From positions 1 through 46,565 of the forward strand of contig NZ_SMKZ01000053.1 of assembly GCF_004349065.1 (NCBI RefSeq): 46,565 bases of DNA, read 5' to 3'. The position numbers and the translations under genes were made by a program. A model generated the notes under the pieces. That model did no database searches and was not told where the DNA came from. It saw nothing but the letters and a program-made list of their open reading frames with translations. How positions within the stretch are numbered: position 1 is the stretch's first letter; each line of letters opens with the position of its first letter. This document shows, piece after piece, positions 42,050 to 46,565 of the stretch. This DNA comes from Jiangella asiatica (GTDB lineage: Bacteria; Actinomycetota; Actinomycetes; Jiangellales; Jiangellaceae).

Positions 42050-42939
42050 CCACACGCAGACTGAGCCGCCGCGGCTTCCTGACCGGCGCTACGGCGACCG
42101 CGCTCGCGGTTCCAGCGCTCGCCGTGCCTGCTCTCGCCCGGCCCGTGCTCGCGGACGTCCCGGACGTGCCGGACACCGCGATGGGTCAGCGCGTGCCCAA
42201 CCCCGCCCTCGGCCAGCAGTGGTACATGATCCGCACGCTGCTGGACCAGGACTTTGAGGGCACCTGGGCCAGGGTTGCCGACCTCGGCTACCGCAACATC
42301 GAGCTGGGCCCGTCCCTGTTCGGCCGCACGCCCGCGCAGCTGCGAGAACTTTTCGACAGCCTCAAGCTGAAGGTCGTCTCGCGGATGGTGTCGCTGCAGA
42401 TCGTCCGTAACACCTTCGAGGCCGCGGTCGAGGAGTCGCTCGCCCTGGGCGTGCGCTACCTGCGCTGCAACTCGATCCCCGCCTCGCAGAACACCCTCGA
42501 CGGGTACCGGCAGATCGCGCGGGACTTCAACGCCGCCGGCGCGATCGCCCGCGAGGCGGGCATCCGGTTCGGTCACCACAACCACCTGCGGGAATTCCAG
42601 CCCATCGACGGCGTCGTGCCGTTGGAGCTGCTGCTGGCCGAGACCGATCCGCACCTGTTCGACCTGCAGCTCGACATCGGGTGGGCGGTGCGTGCCGGAG
42701 TGGACGTGATCGACTTCATGACCGCGCACCCGTACCGGGTCGGGACGTTCCACCTCAAGGACGTTGCGGCCGACGGCTCGGAAGCGGCCATCGGCGCCGG
42801 CACCATCGACTGGGCCGCCATCTACGACTTCGCCAGCCGGCAGCGAGTGCGGATGTCCATCGTCGACCTCGACAACCCGCCGGACCCGTGGGCGAGCGTC
42901 TCGGCCAGCTACTCCTACCTGCGCCAGCTCACCTTCTGA
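42046..42939 (+). CDS. Tat-exported xylose-isomerase-like TIM-barrel protein
   Basis: A 297-aa sugar isomerase/epimerase-type barrel with an N-terminal Tat signal (SRRGFLTGATATA, cleavage near VLA/DVPD). Metal-site segments are FGHHNHLREFQPIDG, FDLQLDIGWAVRAGVDV and VGTFHLKDVAADG. The last segment reads MSIVDLDNPPDPW, where relatives usually have Glu (FVEQDN type), so the fourth ligand may be Asp. Working outside the cell, it may isomerise or eliminate from an oxidised (keto) sugar made by the PQQ enzyme of the same operon. ATG overlaps the sulfatase stop; AAGGAG ribosome site. Confidence 0.88.
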   Translation: MTTRRLSRRGFLTGATATALAVPALAVPALARPVLADVPDVPDTAMGQRVPNPALGQQWYMIRTLLDQDFEGTWARVADLGYRNIELGPSLFGRTPAQLRELFDSLKLKVVSRMVSLQIVRNTFEAAVEESLALGVRYLRCNSIPASQNTLDGYRQIARDFNAAGAIAREAGIRFGHHNHLREFQPIDGVVPLELLLAETDPHLFDLQLDIGWAVRAGVDVIDFMTAHPYRVGTFHLKDVAADGSEAAIGAGTIDWAAIYDFASRQRVRMSIVDLDNPPDPWASVSASYSYLRQLTF

Positions 42940-42953
42940 GAAGGAGGCCTGCG

Positions 42954-43198
42954 ATGAAACGGCTCACGTTGATCGCCGCGCTGGCGGCCGCACCCACGAC
43001 GACGCCTGCGGCACCGGCCGCCTCCATCGATTCGCCGGTCGAAACCCGCAGGACCAGTGGGAGAAGCTTCAGAAGATCCCGATGGACACCAACGTGAGCC
43101 AGCCGATGGAGCAGACGTGGCCGTGACGGCCGGGGCTTCCTCACCGAGCGCCCCGGCACGGTCGAAGTCATCGATCCGGACACTCGAACGATCCGCAG
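42954..43198 (+). pseudogene. Remnant of a PQQ sugar dehydrogenase gene
   Basis: ATG 42954 with AAGGAGG in front starts a signal peptide (KRLTLIAALAAAPTTT). From about 43043 a second frame continues with WEKLQKIPMDTNVSQPMEQ, matching WENFQKVPLSTEVTQPMEL of the protein at 35174. From about 43119 the first frame resumes with GRDGRGFLTERPGTVEVIDP, matching the next strand (DDGRVFFVERTGGVRIYQP). Two compensating frameshifts and a sudden end at about 43198 leave under a tenth of the gene. It was probably the fifth gene of block III. Confidence 0.8.
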
Positions 43199-43202
43199 AT
43201 GC

Positions 43203-43406
43203 CAACTCCGGCGGGACCGCCACGACGACGGCGTCGCTGTCGTGCGCCGCCAGGGCGGCCCGCACGGTCGTGTGGCAGCGGTCGGCACCGAGTCCGAGCG
43301 CGGATCGCGCGATGCGAAACCGCTCCGGGTCGACATCGACAGCCGCGACTACCTCGGCCAGGCCGACGTGGATCAGCTTGACGGGCTGGAACGGACGCGT
43401 CGTCAC
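43203..43406 (-). pseudogene. Remnant of a Gfo/Idh/MocA oxidoreductase gene
   Basis: GTG 43406 with GAGGTGA before it starts PFQPVKLIHVGL, then EVVAAVDVDPERFRIARSAL and AAHDSDAVVVAVPPEL, the first half of a Rossmann domain of this family. The glycine-rich loop expected after VKLIHVGL is missing, and homology ends at about 43203, after which the frame reads into the antisense of the neighbouring remnant. It would have been the last gene of the block IV transporter operon (24 bases after the MalG-like stop). Confidence 0.75.
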
Positions 43407-43430
43407 GCGGTCACCTCGCCCCGTGTCCTC

Positions 43431-44324
43431 TCAGTCCTTCAGTCCGGTAAGCGCGATGCCAGCGAGCAGCTGACGCTGGGCGACGAAGAAGAGAACGGTC
43501 ACCGGCAGCGTCACGACTGTCGAGGCAGCCATCAGGTACCCCCATTCGGAGCTGAACGTTCCCTTGAAAGCCGCGAGGCCGAGCGCGAGGGTGAACTTCG
43601 CACCGTCGCTGATATAGACCAGCGGGTTCAGGAAGTCGTTCCAGACGGCGAAGAAGGTGAACACCCCGACGACGAGCAGCGCCGGCTTGCTCAGCGGCAC
43701 GATGATCTGGAGGTAGACCCGCATGGGACTGGCTCCGTCGAGGTAGGCGGCCTCGTCGAGGTCACGCGGGATCGTGCGGAAGAACTGTCGCAGCAGGAAC
43801 ACGCTCGCCATTCCGCCACCCGCACCAGCGAACCAGGCAGGCAGGGTGAGCGGGACGTAGGTGTCAATCAGTCCGAGTCGCTCCCATCCGATGAACGTAG
43901 GCACCAAAGTGGCCGCATATGGGAGCATCAACCCGCTCATCAGCACACCGAACACGACGTCCCGTCCGCGCCACCGCAGGCGCCCGAACGCGAACGCCGC
44001 CAGGGAGCAGGTGAAGAGGATGCCCGGGACGACGATCAGTTCGAGCGTCATGGTGTTCAGGAAGTAGCCGAAGAACGGTTGGCTGCGCAGGCCGTCGACG
44101 TAGTTCTCGATGGTGAACGGATCCGGTATCCACATCGGCGGCGTCGCGAAGATCTGCGCCTCGTCCATGAACGAGCTACGGAGCAGCCAGAAGAACGGCG
44201 CCAGGCACACCAGCCCGCCGATGACCAGCAAGGCGACGATCACGCCATGACTGATTCGGGCTACGCCGGGCCGCTTCCCCGCCGTACGCACATCGATAGG
44301 AAGCCTTGTCCCGGCGGTGACCAT
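43431..44324 (-). CDS. Carbohydrate ABC permease, MalG type (block IV)
   Basis: A 297-aa permease with six helices. The coupling segment is IPRDLDEAAYLDGASPMRVY and the end is RQLLAGIALTGLKD. ATG 44324 overlaps the MalF-like stop by one base (TGATG). CUT1 family; partner of the genes at 44324-45286 and 45283-46546. Confidence 0.95.
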   Translation of the reverse strand: MVTAGTRLPIDVRTAGKRPGVARISHGVIVALLVIGGLVCLAPFFWLLRSSFMDEAQIFATPPMWIPDPFTIENYVDGLRSQPFFGYFLNTMTLELIVVPGILFTCSLAAFAFGRLRWRGRDVVFGVLMSGLMLPYAATLVPTFIGWERLGLIDTYVPLTLPAWFAGAGGGMASVFLLRQFFRTIPRDLDEAAYLDGASPMRVYLQIIVPLSKPALLVVGVFTFFAVWNDFLNPLVYISDGAKFTLALGLAAFKGTFSSEWGYLMAASTVVTLPVTVLFFVAQRQLLAGIALTGLKD

Positions 44325-45286
44325 CAGGAGTCACTTCCCAAGTAGAAGACCCACTTGCGGGCCGAGCGGAAGATCAGGACGGTGATGGTCGCCACGACGA
44401 CGAAAAGGCCCCAGGACAGCGCGCACGCGTATCCGAGCCGGCTCTCACCGAAGGCGGTGCGGTAGATGTAGTACACCCAGAACAGCGACCGGTTGCCCGG
44501 TCCGCCCTCGGTCATCAGATAGGCCTCGTTGAAGATCTGCAGGGCGGCGATCATGCCCATGACGAGGTTGTAGAGGATCGTGGGAGTCATCATCGGAAGC
44601 GTGACGTAGCGCAGCTTGTGCCAGGCGCCGCCACCGTCGCACTCCACGGCCTCGTAGAGATGGTGCGGCACTCCCTGCAGGCCGGCGAGGAAGATCACCG
44701 CCATGTTCCCGAATCCCCAGGCGCTCATGATCGCAAGGGACGGGATGACAGTGGCCGTCCCGTAGATCCACTGGGACGTCGGGAGGTTTGCGCTCTCGAG
44801 CAGTGAGTTCAGGAGCCCGAGATCAGGGTTGTAGATCCACGTCCACAGAATCGCCGAGGCGACACTGGGCACCAGGACCGGCAGGTAGAACAGGGTGCGG
44901 AAGAAGCCGCGGGCGCGCACTGTCTGGTTCAGCAGCAGCGCCACGCCGAATCCGACCACGAGCGTCAACGGCACGGCGAGGATCGCGTAGTAGAGCGTCG
45001 ATCCGACCGACTGCCAGAACAGCGGGTCGTCCCCCAGCATGGTCGTGAAGTTGTCGATGCCGACGAAGGTGGGCGACTCCCCGATCGTCCAGTCCGTCAG
45101 CCCGATCACGAACGAAGCGATCATCGGGCCGACGATGAACAGGACAAAACCCGTGATCGCCGGCAGCGCCATACCGAGGCCCCAGCGCTGCTCCATCCGC
45201 GCCTGACCACTCCGCAGACGGCGGTCAGGGCCGGCCGGGCCGTGGCCGAGAGCCGTCGACGGCTGTGTCGTGACGCTCATGCTCAC
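44324..45286 (-). CDS. Carbohydrate ABC permease, MalF type (block IV)
   Basis: A 320-aa permease with an N-terminal basic region and six helices. The coupling segment is HHLYEAVECDGGGAWHKLRY. The start is either GTG 45286 (GTGA overlap with the binding-protein stop) or ATG 45280 two codons in. No ATPase gene is seen. Confidence 0.94.
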   Translation of the reverse strand: MSMSVTTQPSTALGHGPAGPDRRLRSGQARMEQRWGLGMALPAITGFVLFIVGPMIASFVIGLTDWTIGESPTFVGIDNFTTMLGDDPLFWQSVGSTLYYAILAVPLTLVVGFGVALLLNQTVRARGFFRTLFYLPVLVPSVASAILWTWIYNPDLGLLNSLLESANLPTSQWIYGTATVIPSLAIMSAWGFGNMAVIFLAGLQGVPHHLYEAVECDGGGAWHKLRYVTLPMMTPTILYNLVMGMIAALQIFNEAYLMTEGGPGNRSLFWVYYIYRTAFGESRLGYACALSWGLFVVVATITVLIFRSARKWVFYLGSDS

Positions 45287-46546
45287 GACTCGAGCGTGTC
45301 GGGGTACACGCCTTCGAGCAGCGGTTCCACCTTCGGCCGGATGCCCTCCAGCACCTGCCTCACCCGGTCGCCACCACCGTCACTGGAGGCGAAGAGTCCG
45401 TCGAGGTCGGCGGTGAAAAGGTTACCGATGCGATCCCAGTTCTTGATCCGGTAAGCCGGCTCCGGCTCGCCGTTCTCGACCAGGTAGTCCAGTGCCGCGG
45501 TCTTGTACTCGGGCGGATGCACGGGATTGTCCGTCCACGACGCTATCGCCTCGGGGTCGGTGTAGTACGTGCTCTGCAACGGCATCCAAAGCCCTTTGGC
45601 GTAGAGATCATTCCTGGCTGGGTCGCCGAGGTGAATCAGCAACTCCATCGTCGAGTCGACGTCCTCGCTGTCGGCTGCCACGATCACGGCATTGCACAGA
45701 TTCACGGTCTTGGGTTCGCCGAATTTCGGCAGCACGCCCAAGCTGTATGCGAAGTCCATCTGACCGAGATCGAGCAGGTTCCACTGACCGTCCAGCACCA
45801 TCGCCACCCGGCGGTTCTCGAGCAGGCCTGCGGTGAAGGTCGAAGCGATCGTCTCGAACTGTGCTGGTGTGGGCGCGACTCGATGCACATAGATGAGATC
45901 GTGAATCCTCGTGATGACCTCCACGGCCTCCGGACTGTCGAGGACGTAGCCGGTGCCATTCTCATCGACGATGTCGGCGCCGTTGGACTTCAGCAACGGG
46001 AAGAATCCGGGCCAGCCGGTGGGTGCCAGGGTGCCCCACTGCTCGACTGCCCTGGTGTCGAACCCCGACTCGGACGGATGCCGGCCGTTGGCGTCGACGG
46101 TGAGGCGGTCCGCGTACTGGACGAACTCGTCCCAGCTCCAGGCATCGGCAGCGGTGGCTGGCGGCCGCGGAACACCAGCGTCGTCGATGGCATCGACGTT
46201 GTACCAGAGCAGCATCATCTCGACCGCGAGCTGCGTCAGGCCACTGCCCTCGTCCCACTGATGCACGACCGTGGGAAGTAGATCGGCGAGCTGTGAGTAC
46301 GTGTCCACGTAGTCCAAGACATTGGCCACCTTGCCCTGAGCCCCGAGCCGCATCGCCGTACCCTCCGCCTGATAGCTCAGGTCCGGCAGGTTGTTGGCTG
46401 CGACCAGCGTGTTCATCTTCGTGTCGTAGCCGTCGTTCGGCACGAACTGGTAGGTGACGGTGGCGTCACGGCCCTCGTTGAAAGACTCGACGGCCGCCTG
46501 GACCCCTTGCTTTTCGACGTCCGATCCCCAGCCCATCATCAGAAGG
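45283..46546 (-). CDS. Sugar ABC substrate-binding protein, 5' end missing (block IV)
   Basis: A family 1 solute-binding protein of which about 421 residues remain. The visible N-terminus (LMMGWGSDVEKQGVQAAV) is the first beta strand of the mature domain; signal peptide, lipobox and promoter lie beyond the contig end. Typical elements are WSWDEFVQYADRLT and VAMVLDGQWNLLDL. Genomic sequence stops at 46546, where a transposon mosaic end begins, so the gene is cut by the library and not by biology. Confidence 0.9.
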
Positions 46547-46565
46547 CTGTCTCTTATACACCTCT
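46547..46565 (+). other. Tn5/Nextera mosaic end (sequencing adapter)
   Basis: These 19 bases match the Tn5 mosaic end CTGTCTCTTATACACATCT with one substitution (C for A at position 16). They sit at the very end of the sequence. They are residual adapter and not genomic DNA. Confidence 0.93.

Noticed and set aside
13250-46546. Insertion sequences, integrases or CRISPR arrays
   Set aside because: None of the open frames resembles a transposase or integrase, and no regularly spaced repeats were seen. The repeats found are operators and hairpins.

Overview
The window is high-GC DNA from an actinomycete (Actinomycetota). Evidence for this is the very G+C-rich third codon positions, GTG starts, the polA / ANTAR-regulator (pdtaR) / tRNA-Leu(CAA) neighbourhood, a Pol I without proofreading residues, and many Tat and lipoprotein signals. 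A Jiangella-like lineage is possible, but that is only an impression. The right end is an assembly end: the last 19 bases are a near-perfect Tn5/Nextera mosaic end, so the last gene is cut by a library adapter.

Bases 1-13,250 look like conserved chromosome. They hold a lytic transglycosylase with a likely frameshifted C-terminus, polA, a hotdog thioesterase, a DUF554 membrane protein, and a livHMGF branched-chain amino-acid-type transporter whose LivH carries an unusual secreted beta-domain. A convergent LivJ-type lipoprotein follows across a 15-bp bidirectional hairpin. Next come an ANTAR response regulator in operon with a second LivJ-type lipoprotein, and a tRNA-Leu(CAA) with a short variable loop.

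From the tRNA to the end the window is accessory carbohydrate metabolism in four blocks. Block I (13.6-26.7 kb) is a LacI regulon: two cytoplasmic sulfatases, a secreted clan-A glycosidase, a cytoplasmic GH51-type enzyme, a GH2 enzyme and a sugar ABC transporter. Four copies of one operator lie between the -35 and -10 of the promoters in identical phase. It looks like a pathway that imports and dismantles a sulfated, probably arabinose/galactose-containing glycan.

Block II (27.0-34.8 kb) is an eight-gene operon on the minus strand: ROK regulator, propeller glycosidase, two SsuC-type permeases, SsuB-type ATPase, SsuA-type lipoprotein, ketose-3-epimerase-like TIM barrel and Gfo/Idh/MocA oxidoreductase. 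It pairs a sulfonate-family transporter with 3-keto-sugar-type enzymes.

Block III (35.2-42.9 kb) is divergent from block II. It encodes only exported proteins: a ThuA/PQQ-dehydrogenase/PKD/CBM protein, two Tat sulfatases (one with HEAT repeats and a C-terminal beta-domain) and a Tat-exported TIM-barrel isomerase. It suggests desulfation and oxidation outside the membrane.

At 42.95-43.41 kb two truncated genes meet tail to tail (a PQQ-dehydrogenase remnant and a MocA remnant), marking a deletion scar. Block IV (43.4-46.5 kb) is a second CUT1-type sugar ABC transporter, truncated by the contig end. No transposase, integrase, CRISPR array or formylglycine-generating enzyme was found.
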